From positions 682,001 to 746,000 of the forward strand of contig CBDBQH010000001.1 in assembly GCA_965208975.1 (NCBI GenBank): a stretch of DNA of 64,000 nucleotides, in the 5' to 3' direction. Below, piece after piece: positions 1 through 7,806 of the stretch. Each line of letters opens with the position of its first letter. Position 1 is the first letter of the stretch. Origin of the DNA: G963663315 sp965208975 (GTDB lineage Bacteria > Pseudomonadota > Gammaproteobacteria > Arenicellales > Poriferihabitantaceae). The notes below the pieces were generated by a model. It was given only the letters and a program-made list of their open reading frames with translations, had not been told where the DNA came from and did not search any database. The position numbers and the translations under genes are program-made.

Positions 1-1
1 C

Positions 2-301
2 GCCAATATGAGCAAGACCGGAGAATTTGATTTTGACAACATCAAGGATATGCAGATTCGGGGGGTCACATTCTTTACCAAACCGGTTCTGCATCGTTCG
101 CCGGGAGTGGTTTTTACGGAAATGACAGATACAGCCAAGGCATTCGCGGCGCGAATAAAAGGCAACACCTCGGTCTCCGGTCACCATACCCTGTCGCAAA
201 GCTATGTGGACGAGACCCGGGCGTTGATTGAGAAAAATGCCAGGGAAATGGAGGACTTCGGAATTACTCCCGGAAATGAAGAAGCGATGAGGTTGTTCTG
301 A
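2..301 (+). CDS. zipA: Cell division protein ZipA, C-terminal part (5' end outside window)
   Basis: The reading frame is open from the window edge, so this is the end of a longer gene; the first in-frame ATG (position 8) is probably internal. The residues fit the C-terminal FtsZ-binding domain of ZipA: an 'ANM.K.G.FDFD' segment, a short beta stretch around 'GVTFF', then 'FTEM..TAKAFAARI' and a final helix. ZipA is an inner-membrane protein that tethers and bundles FtsZ at the division septum. The stop lies 13 bases before ligA, and zipA-ligA adjacency is normal in gammaproteobacteria, which supports the call. The membrane anchor and the variable linker are not in view. Confidence 0.8.
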   Translation, partial: ANMSKTGEFDFDNIKDMQIRGVTFFTKPVLHRSPGVVFTEMTDTAKAFAARIKGNTSVSGHHTLSQSYVDETRALIEKNAREMEDFGITPGNEEAMRLF

Positions 302-314
302 GATCAGTCGCCGG

Positions 315-2627
315 ATGCTGAAAGACCCACAATATCAAATTCAGGAATTGCGGGCGAAGCTGGAGTATCACAATCATCGTTACTATGAGCTGGATGACCC
401 GGAAATCCCGGACAGTGATTATGACCGTCTGCTCCGGTCTCTGGAGGAACTGGAAGAGCGATACCCGCAATATCACTCTGCACAATCACCGACCCAAAAA
501 GTGGGCGGGTTCTCCGCTAAACCCTTTTCTGAAGTCACTCACGCCCTGCCGATGTTATCCCTCGGTAACGCATTCTCGAGTCAGGAAATCGAGAATTTCG
601 ATCGACGGGTGCGGGAATTGACGGGTCTGGAAGATGCGAAGGTGAAATATGTGGCAGAACCGAAAATTGATGGTCTGGCCATTAGTCTCCGCTATGAAAA
701 GGGTTGGCTGGCACAGGCCGCTACTCGCGGGGATGGTCGCGCGGGAGAGAACGTAACCCTGAACATGCGGGAGATTCTGGGTGACAGAACCCGATTGCAG
801 GGCATGGACAGCCCGGACGTTCTGGAGGTGCGAGGCGAAGTTTTTATCAGCCGGAAGGATTTTGAAGCGTTGAACGAGTCTCGACGGATGAGCGATCTGA
901 AATTATTTGTGAACCCCCGCAATGCGGCTGCGGGCGGGTTGCGGCAACTGGACCCGGCGGAGATTGCGTCTCGGCGATTGCGGTTGTATTGTTATTCGTT
1001 GGGGGAGATTAAAGGCATGCCGTATCCGCAGACGCATGAGTCGATACTGCGGGAGATTAGCGCTTTTGGCTTGCCGGTGACCGATTTATATTGCGTGGTT
1101 GAAGGGGTGGCGGGGTGCCTGAATTATTATCAGGAGATGCTTGAGCGTCGAGCCGGACTGCCTTTTGATATTGACGGGGTCGTCTACAAGGTTTCCCGAA
1201 TTGACTGGCAGAACAGTCTGGGCGCTACCGCCAAGGCTCCGCGCTGGGCCATCGCACATAAATTTCCCGCTCAGGAGGAGGTCACAATAGTTGAAAACAT
1301 CGAGATTCAGGTAGGCAGAACCGGCGCGGTTACCCCGGTAGCCAGACTGAAACCGGTTTTTGTCGGCGGGGTCACGGTTTCCAGCGCCACACTGCATAAT
1401 CGCAGGGAAATCCAGCGTCTGGATGTTCGGGTCGGCGACCGGGTTATGGTGAGACGGGCCGGGGATGTGATACCGGAAGTGCTGTCGGTGGTGATGTCTG
1501 CCCGGCCTGATGGCGCCGAACCGTTCGTATTCCCGGAAACCTGCCCGGTATGCGCGAGTCCGGTCGTATACGAAGGAGAAGGGATCATTGCCCGTTGCAG
1601 CGGTGGGCTGGTTTGTGAGGCGCAGAAAAAAGAAAGTATCAAGCATTTTGCCAGTCGAAAAGCCATGGATATCGAAGGGCTGGGCGAAAAACTGGTGGAT
1701 TGGCTGGTTTCGAACAGGGTGATTGAAGATGTGTCCGAATTATATCGGGTGTCGATAGAAGATATTGAATCGATGTACCGGAAGAAAACCACGACCCTTG
1801 CAGGCTTTTTAAGCTCTCTTGGAATTCCAATGGTCGGAGACAAGACCGCAGAAGCTCTGATGGACAAGTTTGGATCGCTGGAGCAGATAGAACAGGCTTC
1901 GAGAGACCAACTGATAAGGACTGCGGAAATAGGTCCGGCAGTCGCCAGCAATATTGTGACTTATTTTGAGCAGCCGCGCATTCGTGAGATGGTGGATAAA
2001 CAGCGCCGCGGAGCATCGATTGAAGAGCTGGAGTTGATGTACCTGGGTAAATCCAAATGGGCGACGAATCTGTACAGGGCGCTCGAAAAAAGCAAAACCA
2101 CAACTCTTGCGCGTTTCCTGTATTCTCTCGGAATTCCATTGGTCGGAGAGACGACCGCAGAAACTCTGGCAGACAATCTGGGCTCGCTGGAGCAGATAGA
2201 GCAGGCTTCAATGGATCGATTGCAGGAGATTCCCGATGTCGGCCCGTTGGTCGCAAACAGTATTGTGACTTTTTTTGGGCAGGATCATAACTGTGCGGTA
2301 GTAAAAAAACTGCGGGATGCGGGGGTTTCGTGGCCAGCCCCTGAGCAAACAGCCGTAGCGGGCGATAATGTATTTTCGGGCAAGACTGTGGTACTGACCG
2401 GGAAAATGAGCATGCCGAGGGGTGAAGCAACATCTGTGTTGCAGTCGATGGGCGCAAGGGTCGCCAGCAGTATCACAAAAAACACGGATTATGTGATCGC
2501 GGCGACGGACACCAGCTCCAAGGCAGTCAAGGCCGCGCAGATGGGAATTAAAATTCTGGATGAGCGGCAATTCCTGGAGCTGGTTCATGCGTCTGGTTCG
2601 CTGGCCGACCACGATGGGGAGGTTTGA
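315..2627 (+). CDS. ligA: NAD-dependent DNA ligase LigA, enlarged form with duplicated HhH module
   Basis: Joins nicks in DNA during replication and repair using NAD. Domains in order: Ia and adenylation domain from residue 1, with the AMP-accepting lysine in 'KIDG' at residues 117-120; OB fold; a four-cysteine zinc finger around 409-436 (CPVC...C...C); helix-hairpin-helix region; BRCT domain about 685-765 ('GKTVVLTGKM'). At 770 residues it is about 100 longer than the usual 670. The extra length is a second copy of part of the helix-hairpin-helix region: residues 491-553 and 594-656 align without gaps. The frame is intact and all catalytic residues I looked for are present, so the enzyme is probably active. 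It begins 13 bases after zipA and is followed within 5 bases by a glutaredoxin-like gene, suggesting one operon. Confidence 0.97.
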   Translation: MLKDPQYQIQELRAKLEYHNHRYYELDDPEIPDSDYDRLLRSLEELEERYPQYHSAQSPTQKVGGFSAKPFSEVTHALPMLSLGNAFSSQEIENFDRRVRELTGLEDAKVKYVAEPKIDGLAISLRYEKGWLAQAATRGDGRAGENVTLNMREILGDRTRLQGMDSPDVLEVRGEVFISRKDFEALNESRRMSDLKLFVNPRNAAAGGLRQLDPAEIASRRLRLYCYSLGEIKGMPYPQTHESILREISAFGLPVTDLYCVVEGVAGCLNYYQEMLERRAGLPFDIDGVVYKVSRIDWQNSLGATAKAPRWAIAHKFPAQEEVTIVENIEIQVGRTGAVTPVARLKPVFVGGVTVSSATLHNRREIQRLDVRVGDRVMVRRAGDVIPEVLSVVMSARPDGAEPFVFPETCPVCASPVVYEGEGIIARCSGGLVCEAQKKESIKHFASRKAMDIEGLGEKLVDWLVSNRVIEDVSELYRVSIEDIESMYRKKTTTLAGFLSSLGIPMVGDKTAEALMDKFGSLEQIEQASRDQLIRTAEIGPAVASNIVTYFEQPRIREMVDKQRRGASIEELELMYLGKSKWATNLYRALEKSKTTTLARFLYSLGIPLVGETTAETLADNLGSLEQIEQASMDRLQEIPDVGPLVANSIVTFFGQDHNCAVVKKLRDAGVSWPAPEQTAVAGDNVFSGKTVVLTGKMSMPRGEATSVLQSMGARVASSITKNTDYVIAATDTSSKAVKAAQMGIKILDERQFLELVHASGSLADHDGEV
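1785..2282 (+). repeat. Internal direct duplication in ligA (helix-hairpin-helix module)
   Basis: Bases 1785-1973 and 2094-2282 encode two copies of a 63-residue helix-hairpin-helix segment, offset by exactly 309 bases with no gap between copies. By hand count 41 of 63 residues match; shared stretches include 'SLGIP', 'GSLEQIEQAS' and 'IVT.F'. Similarity also extends upstream (SIEDIESMY and SIEELELMY), so the duplicated unit is about 103 residues. The second copy is closer to the usual LigA sequence ('LEKSKTTTLARFLYSLGIP'); the first has drifted. Confidence 0.88.
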
Positions 2628-2631
2628 TCGT

Positions 2632-2931
2632 GTGAGCAAACAGGCAGATGGCCCGGTTGAAATCCTGTTCTACTACCGGCAAGAGTGTGATCTTTGCGAG
2701 CAGATGGAGTTCGAGATCAGGGAATATCTTTCCACATTCCATCCGGGTTCGGATATCCGGGTGAGAATGCGGGATGTCGATGACGACAGGCAATGGTATG
2801 ATAAATACAGCGAGCATGTACCTGCCCTGGTCGTCAATGGCGAACAGGTATGCCACTACTTCCTTGATTGCGATAAAGTCCGGCTGGCCCTGGACCCGGA
2901 TAACATTTCCAACCCCGGGATAATGGAGTGA
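2632..2931 (+). CDS. Glutaredoxin-like (DUF836-type) thioredoxin-fold protein
   Basis: A 99-residue protein with an N-terminal beta strand 'EILFYY' followed by a CxxC-type redox pair 'CDLC' (Cys19, Cys22), an acidic middle and 'VPALVVNGE', the cis-proline and strand pattern of the thioredoxin fold. Small proteins of this kind are thought to be thiol-disulfide exchange proteins; the substrate is unknown. I chose the GTG at 2632 because GGGGAGG lies nine bases upstream and it follows the ligA stop by four bases; an in-frame ATG at 2614 would overlap ligA. The stop overlaps the next start (GTGA). Confidence 0.7.
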   Translation: MSKQADGPVEILFYYRQECDLCEQMEFEIREYLSTFHPGSDIRVRMRDVDDDRQWYDKYSEHVPALVVNGEQVCHYFLDCDKVRLALDPDNISNPGIME

Positions 2932-3518
2932 CCGGCGCCATCACTGTCATTCCCGGCCAGTGCCGCTATATTCCTGATTTTCTCGATTCCGCCGAGGGCT
3001 ATGATCTTTATGATTGTCTGCTGGAACAGGTGGATTGGCGGCAATGCTTTGTAAGGCTGTTCGACAAGGTATACCCATCCCCCAGACTCAGCGCCTGGTA
3101 TGGAGACCCGGGCACGGTTTATCATTACTCCGGCAGTACGATGAAGGGGCCGCTTCCCTGGTTCGGTCCATTGCAGGCTCTGCGCGAGCAGGTGCAGGGG
3201 GTCACTCGCTGCCGCTTTAACAGCGTACTGCTGAATTACTATCGGGACGGCAATGATGGCGTGAGCCCTCACAGCGATGATGAAACGGAACTGGGCGAGC
3301 GGCCGGTAATCGCGTCGGTCAGTCTGGGCGAAACAAGGCGCTTTATTCTTCATCCGCGCAAATTCAATCCCGCCGACAGCATCCTCTTCAATCTGACCCA
3401 CGGTTCGCTGCTGGTCATGTACGGCCTGTGTCAACGCCAGTGGCAACATTCAGTACCGAAGACCAAAAAACCAATCGGTCCGCGAATCAACCTGACCTTC
3501 AGGAATGTCGTTGGGTGA
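2928..3518 (+). CDS. AlkB-family Fe(II)/2-oxoglutarate dioxygenase
   Basis: Predicted to remove alkyl groups from DNA or RNA bases by oxidation. The iron site is visible as His115-x-Asp117 ('SPHSDDE') and distal His174 ('QWQHSVPK'); the 2-oxoglutarate arginines fit 'GPRINLTFR' (Arg186, Arg192). The 'N..L.NYY.DG.D' segment before the HxD is the usual AlkB/ALKBH2-like nucleotide-recognition lid. 196 residues is typical of the short bacterial AlkB2-like branch. Translation begins with GTG overlapping the preceding stop, so expression is probably coupled to the glutaredoxin-like gene and ligA, making a plausible small DNA-repair operon. Which lesion it repairs cannot be told from the sequence. 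Confidence 0.88.
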   Translation: MTGAITVIPGQCRYIPDFLDSAEGYDLYDCLLEQVDWRQCFVRLFDKVYPSPRLSAWYGDPGTVYHYSGSTMKGPLPWFGPLQALREQVQGVTRCRFNSVLLNYYRDGNDGVSPHSDDETELGERPVIASVSLGETRRFILHPRKFNPADSILFNLTHGSLLVMYGLCQRQWQHSVPKTKKPIGPRINLTFRNVVG

Positions 3519-3536
3519 CGAAAAAATAGATATAAT
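3508..3536 (+). promoter_or_regulatory. Possible promoter of the mcr locus
   Basis: A perfect TATAAT lies at 3531-3536, about 80 bases before the small gene that leads the McrBC locus. No good -35 box is placed at 16-18 bases (GTCGTT is the best at 3508), so this is tentative. Confidence 0.35.
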
Positions 3537-3616
3537 GCAAACAAATGACTGGTATTGTTCAGTGCAGGGAACCGGGAACGAATCAGGATAAATAATCAAA
3601 TAAAGAGGAAATTCAA

Positions 3617-3778
3617 ATGAAAACACAAGAAGATGTGCGAGAACAGTTAACTCCCGAAGAAATTGAACGGCTTGAAGATGAAAGGGATGCCAGAATTGCA
3701 GATGAAATTCTGGAGAAGATACAGAAAAATCCTGGAAGAATCATATCGGCAGACAAGTTCTGGAAAAGGGTGAGGTGA
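3617..3778 (+). CDS. Small charged protein leading the McrBC locus
   Basis: A 53-residue frame (MKTQEDVREQLTPEEIERL...) with ATG at 3617 preceded by GAGGA at good spacing. It is highly charged, predicted helical (LTPEEIERLEDERDARIADEILEKI) with a basic C-terminus 'ADKFWKRVR'. The stop TGA at 3776-3778 overlaps a GTG and lies just before the McrB start, so it is probably co-translated with mcrB. I do not recognise a family; small helical antitoxins have a similar look, but no toxin partner is adjacent. It could be an accessory or regulatory peptide of the restriction system. Confidence 0.55.
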   Translation: MKTQEDVREQLTPEEIERLEDERDARIADEILEKIQKNPGRIISADKFWKRVR

Positions 3779-3783
3779 GGGAA

Positions 3784-5874
3784 ATGAAGGCGCCAGAAGT
3801 CCCTGAAAATATTTCCCGGGAGGATTGTTTAAAAGCCATTGCCGAGATAGATGCCGAGGGTGTTCCTGATCGGGCACCGTCAACTGTATATGATTTGGAG
3901 CATGGTGGTAAACGTTATCCTCCCAAGGTGGTTGTTTCGATTGCCAACAGATTCGCAAACGGAGAGGTTCTGGACAGGTCGAAATTCAGAGGAGGTGTTA
4001 ATACGGAGGCTTATAACTTGTTGAAAAGTAACGGATTTGAAATCGTTCTAAAGGTAGACCAGTTTGAAACTGCATACAATAGCTTGCGGACGGATTTCTT
4101 GGAGGCTTATCACGATGTTGATTTTGTTGGATTCAAGAAAGATCAACGGTACATGGACGAGAGAAGAGACAAGGATGAGCTAATCAGGATTTACAGGCAG
4201 GAAATAGTCCCGAAGATGGAATCCGGAGACTGGGAATTGGCGGGTAATGCTCTTGTCCAGAATTTTATTAAATCAGGGAGTCCTATCATGAGAAGGACGA
4301 AGCTGGTCAGTTGGCCGTTTACTTTACATTCTAACTATTTGTCAGCTCCAGATGATAAGGCCAACTTTGCCCGGAAGGTGGCCAACCTCACAGATGAAAG
4401 CGAAAGCGAATCTCTTGAAAGACGTATAGAGCAATTTCTGGATTTCTTCAAGGAGTCTGGCAAACGAGAACCAGTTTCACAAGCGGTAACTTGCAGCATG
4501 GTTAGTTTTCTCTTGGCTCTGAATGATTCGGACAAGTATCTTGTTTTGCAATCCTCCAGATTAATCAAAAGGATTGTTGAAAGGTTTGATCCTGAATTTT
4601 CATGGAATGAACAGCAAATTCAAACGCATGAAATCGAATATATGAATGATTTGGCCGGGCGCGTGTCAAAACGCTTGAGCGCCGAAGGTTGGGAGCCGAA
4701 AGATATGTTTGATGTGCAATCCTTCTTTTGGAAAGCTGACGAGATAGCTCAATCGAGGTCGGGAGACGAAAAACCATACCTGCCCCCTCGCGAGGTACAT
4801 TCGAAAATTGACATCGCAAATCCATTCCCCCGCGGAGCAAATCTAAATCTGATACTGTACGGCCCTCCCGGAACGGGTAAAACCTGGCATACGGTTAATA
4901 GGGCGTTGGAGATTATTGATCCTGAGTTCTATAAAGACCACGAATCAGACCGCACGGAGTTGAAGCAACGATTCGACAAACTCAGGGAGGAAGGGCGGAT
5001 TGGCTTTGTAACGTTTCACCAGAGTTTCAGTTATGAGGATTTTGTCGAAGGGCTGCGGGCATCCTCCACGGAAGATGGGCAAATTCATTACGAGATTGAA
5101 GACGGAATTTTCAAAAGAATGTGCAAGGATGCACACAGCCAGCCGGATGAACCCCGGGTATTGATTATTGATGAAATCAACCGCGGTAATATCGCCAACA
5201 TATTGGGTGAACTGATTACCCTGATTGAGCCTTCAAAGCGAGCCGGGGCGGAAGATGAGATTACCGTGACTCTGCCTTACTCGAAGGAGCCGTTTTCCGT
5301 GCCCGCCAACCTCCACATCATCGGTACGATGAATACGGCCGACCGATCACTGGCGCATCTGGATACCGCGTTACGCCGGCGTTTCGAGTTCGAGGCGATG
5401 TTCCCGGATGACAGGGATGACGGATTGTTACAGGATATTGAAATTGATGGAATCAATATCCAGAAAATGCTGAAGACGATAAATTCGCGGATCGAATTGC
5501 TGTATGACCGGGAACATACCCTGGGGCATTCGTTTTTTCTGCCCCTGAAAGAGAATCCTGATCTGGGGACTCTCAAAAGGATCTTCGAAAACCGCATTAT
5601 GCCATTGCTGGAGGAGTACTTTTTCGAGGATTGGAGTCGTATCCGCAAAGTACTGGGTGATGATCGAAAATCAGGGAAAGAACTTATGTTCTATGTACCG
5701 GCTTTCAGTGAGAGTGAGGTAAGCAAATTACTGGGCAGGGACCATGAAAACAATCAGGGCCTGTCCGACAAGGTTTTCAGGCGCAATGAAGAAGCCTTGA
5801 GTAAGCCAGAAGCCTGGATCGGCGTCTATGAGGAAGAAGAGCCGGAACAGGAAATGGCCGGACAGGATGAATGA
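3784..5874 (+). CDS. mcrB: McrB-type GTPase subunit of modification-dependent restriction system
   Basis: Motor subunit expected to hydrolyse GTP and drive cleavage of modified DNA together with McrC. The C-terminal AAA+ domain carries Walker A 'GPPGTGKT' near residue 360, Walker B 'LIIDEINRGN' near 459 and the McrB-specific 'MNTADRS' near 516, followed by 'LDTALRRRFEF'. The N-terminal 90 residues ('KRYPPKVVVSIANRF...FRGGVNTEAYNLLKSNGFEI') resemble the head domain found at the start of ScoMcrA-like proteins, a likely DNA- or modification-sensing element. A middle region of about 250 residues is not recognised. 696 residues is longer than E. coli McrB (459). ATG 3784 follows a GGTGAGG stretch; GTG at 3775 is an alternative. 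The stop overlaps mcrC (ATGA). Confidence 0.9.
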   Translation: MKAPEVPENISREDCLKAIAEIDAEGVPDRAPSTVYDLEHGGKRYPPKVVVSIANRFANGEVLDRSKFRGGVNTEAYNLLKSNGFEIVLKVDQFETAYNSLRTDFLEAYHDVDFVGFKKDQRYMDERRDKDELIRIYRQEIVPKMESGDWELAGNALVQNFIKSGSPIMRRTKLVSWPFTLHSNYLSAPDDKANFARKVANLTDESESESLERRIEQFLDFFKESGKREPVSQAVTCSMVSFLLALNDSDKYLVLQSSRLIKRIVERFDPEFSWNEQQIQTHEIEYMNDLAGRVSKRLSAEGWEPKDMFDVQSFFWKADEIAQSRSGDEKPYLPPREVHSKIDIANPFPRGANLNLILYGPPGTGKTWHTVNRALEIIDPEFYKDHESDRTELKQRFDKLREEGRIGFVTFHQSFSYEDFVEGLRASSTEDGQIHYEIEDGIFKRMCKDAHSQPDEPRVLIIDEINRGNIANILGELITLIEPSKRAGAEDEITVTLPYSKEPFSVPANLHIIGTMNTADRSLAHLDTALRRRFEFEAMFPDDRDDGLLQDIEIDGINIQKMLKTINSRIELLYDREHTLGHSFFLPLKENPDLGTLKRIFENRIMPLLEEYFFEDWSRIRKVLGDDRKSGKELMFYVPAFSESEVSKLLGRDHENNQGLSDKVFRRNEEALSKPEAWIGVYEEEEPEQEMAGQDE

Positions 5875-7274
5875 ACCCCGAGCATCGGGGGCAGTCCTGG
5901 TCGATTCGTGAATTCGGATTGTTGTCCGCTAACGGAGAGGATGATGGATTGGATCACCGAAGTGTTCCCGGCCCGGTCTATGGTGAATTACGCGAACGCG
6001 CTCTGGGAGAGGTGGACCAGGAATCCGGCGCTCAATTCCTGCGCCTGACGAGAAGCCGGGGAGTGGAATGCGTCCAGGTATGTAATTATGTCGGCCTCAT
6101 TCAGACCGCGGACGGCTGTCAGATCGAAATTCTGCCCAAGACTTCAATTCTGCCCAAGGCCACAAATGATTCTGCCCAAACAACCGAAGCGGCCCGAAAG
6201 CTGCTTTGGCGCATGCTCCGGACGGTATCCGATATAAAGGATGTCCAGTCTGGTGACGCATCGTTAGGAACACTGAACCGCAACTGGCTGGAAGTGTTGA
6301 TATTAAGGGCGTTGAACGAGATCAGCCGGTTGGTCCGGCGTGGTATTTGCAGCAGTTATATCCGGCGGGTCGAGCAGTCCCGATTTCTCAAGGGCCAACT
6401 CCGGGTATCCCGTCAATTACGGTTGGGACCCTGGGAGCAAGATCGTTTCTGTGTCAGTTATGATCAGTATTTGCCGGAGCGGGCGGAGAACCGCCTGATT
6501 CATTCGGCCCTGAATAAATTATCCCGCTGGACGCGGCTTCCCGACAACCAGCGTCTGTGCCGTGAGTTATCGTTTGTGTTCTCGGATATTCCGGAATCCG
6601 GGGACGTAAAAACGGACCTGGCGCTTTGGAGCGACCGCCGGGACATGGCGCATTATCAGCCGCTACATCCCTGGGTGAAGCTGATTCTGGATGACCAATC
6701 GCCCCTGTTTGCCGCCGGTCCATGGAAGGGTGTCTCCATGCTGTTCCCGATGGAACAACTATTCGAGAAATATGTCGCCAGAAAGCTGTACTCCCGAATG
6801 GAAGCCGGATATTCGTTGAAGGCGCAGATTCAGGGTAAATCTCTGGTTACGCACAAGGACAGGCCAATGTTTCTGCTCAAGCCGGATCTGGCAATAAAAA
6901 AAGGTGACCAGATTCACGCGGTACTGGATACCAAATGGAAGCTGATTGACCAGTCCGACAGAAAAGCGAAATACAATATCGGGCAGGCGGATATGTACCA
7001 GTTGTATGCGTATGGTCAGAAATATCTCAATGGGAAAGGGGACTTATTTCTGGTTTATCCCAGGCACGATGGGTTTTCGGAGCCGCTGCCTGTTTTTGAG
7101 TTTGGTGGTGGCCTGAATTTGTGGGCGGTTCCGTTCGACCTGGACAAGGATGCGCTGGTTGCCGGGGAATGGCCGAACCAGTGGATGAGATTTCCGCCCG
7201 GCCCGGTTACGGCCCCCGGTTCAGATGCTGACAATAACGGGCGACCACAGAGGGTCGCCCCTACGCATCGGTAA
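5871..7274 (+). CDS. mcrC: McrC-family nuclease subunit of the McrBC system
   Basis: Endonuclease partner of McrB. An N-terminal beta-rich region ('VCNYVGLIQTADGCQIEILPK') is the usual McrC start. The PD-(D/E)XK site is visible: 'KPDLAI' around residue 338, 'VLDTKWK' around 351 (Asp and Lys of D-x-K) and 'QADMYQLYAYG' around 371. 467 residues is longer than E. coli McrC (348). The last ~15 residues (...DADNNGRPQRVAPTHR) are encoded by a dispersed repeat that starts before the stop codon, so the native C-terminus was probably shorter or was altered by the insertion. Translation is coupled to mcrB by a 4-base overlap. Confidence 0.9.
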   Translation: MNPEHRGQSWSIREFGLLSANGEDDGLDHRSVPGPVYGELRERALGEVDQESGAQFLRLTRSRGVECVQVCNYVGLIQTADGCQIEILPKTSILPKATNDSAQTTEAARKLLWRMLRTVSDIKDVQSGDASLGTLNRNWLEVLILRALNEISRLVRRGICSSYIRRVEQSRFLKGQLRVSRQLRLGPWEQDRFCVSYDQYLPERAENRLIHSALNKLSRWTRLPDNQRLCRELSFVFSDIPESGDVKTDLALWSDRRDMAHYQPLHPWVKLILDDQSPLFAAGPWKGVSMLFPMEQLFEKYVARKLYSRMEAGYSLKAQIQGKSLVTHKDRPMFLLKPDLAIKKGDQIHAVLDTKWKLIDQSDRKAKYNIGQADMYQLYAYGQKYLNGKGDLFLVYPRHDGFSEPLPVFEFGGGLNLWAVPFDLDKDALVAGEWPNQWMRFPPGPVTAPGSDADNNGRPQRVAPTHR

Positions 7275-7444
7275 TCACAACATCCATTCATTCTGGATTC
7301 CCGCTTATCGAGGGAAGGACGGGATGAATCCCAACCATCATCGTAGGGGTGGGTCTCCGTGCCCGCCCGCAACCGTCATCCGTATACGAAAATAATGCGG
7401 GCGACCACAGAGGTTCCCCCGGCTAACCCGGAGCAGGCTCTACG
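7238..7444. repeat. Dispersed intergenic repeat, copy A
   Basis: Contains the GCGACCACAGAGGGTCGCCC block, CCTACGCATCGGTAAT, an ATTCCCGC..GGGAAGG imperfect hairpin, TCGTAGGGGTGGG and a second GGGCGACCACAGAGG block. The same blocks recur around 8.1, 10.0, 29.5 and 51.2 kb. It covers the 3' end of mcrC and most of the gap before the BrnT-like gene. Confidence 0.75.
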
Positions 7445-7462
7445 CAACATTTTCCAGAATCC

Positions 7463-7488
7463 GTTGCGTAGTAGCGTTGCGTAGTAGC
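7463..7488 (+). repeat. Two tandem 13-bp repeats, candidate operator
   Basis: GTTGCGTAGTAGC occurs twice in direct tandem (7463-7475, 7476-7488) immediately upstream of the -35 box of the toxin-antitoxin promoter. The place suits a binding site for the HTH antitoxin, though toxin operators are more often palindromic. Confidence 0.5.
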
Positions 7489-7490
7489 GT

Positions 7491-7519
7491 TTGACATAAG
7501 TAAGCCAATGGCCTATATT
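7491..7519 (+). promoter_or_regulatory. Sigma70-type promoter of the BrnT/HTH pair
   Basis: TTGACA at 7491-7496, a 17-base spacer and TATATT at 7514-7519. Transcription would start about 7525-7527, at or beside the ATG of the toxin (7525), which would make the message leaderless. Confidence 0.65.
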
Positions 7520-7524
7520 TGTGC

Positions 7525-7806
7525 ATGGAATTTGAGTGGGACGATGCCAAAAGCGATGCCTGTTTCACGCGCCGTGGATTTGATTTCTCGTATATCTTGC
7601 GGGCGTTTTTCGACCCGAACCGGATTGTCAGACATGATCGTCGATGGGACTATGGCGAGCCTCGCTATCAACTGCTTGGTATGGTCGACAGGAGGGTGCA
7701 TGTCGTTGTTTACACGATGCGAAGTTCTGTCATTCGCATCATATCCGCCCGCAAGGCAAACCGAAAAGAGGTTTTACACTATGAGCACAACGCGCTTGAG
7801 GATTGA
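7525..7806 (+). CDS. brnT: BrnT-family toxin
   Basis: A 93-residue protein beginning 'MEFEWDDAKSDACFTRRGFDF', close to the BrnT pattern F-WD-x2-K-x3-N-x2-KHGV-F, with an 'FFDP' turn and 'RIISARKANRKE' near the end. BrnT toxins are RelE-fold ribonucleases that stop translation. The ATG at 7525 fits the family start; an upstream TTG at 7519 lies in the promoter. The usual Asn/Lys/His of the first helix are replaced here (DACFTRRG), so activity may be altered. It overlaps the downstream HTH gene by 26 bases. Confidence 0.8.
   Translation: MEFEWDDAKSDACFTRRGFDFSYILRAFFDPNRIVRHDRRWDYGEPRYQLLGMVDRRVHVVVYTMRSSVIRIISARKANRKEVLHYEHNALED

Noticed and set aside
1086..1951. Long antisense open frames opposite ligA (186 and 214 codons)
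   Set aside because: They lie fully within ligA, lack ribosome sites and family features, and arise from the GC-rich codon use of the sense gene.
7401..7460. Palindromic attachment site beside the BrnT locus
   Set aside because: The similarity there is explained by the dispersed repeat; no integrase gene or second copy flanking the locus was found.
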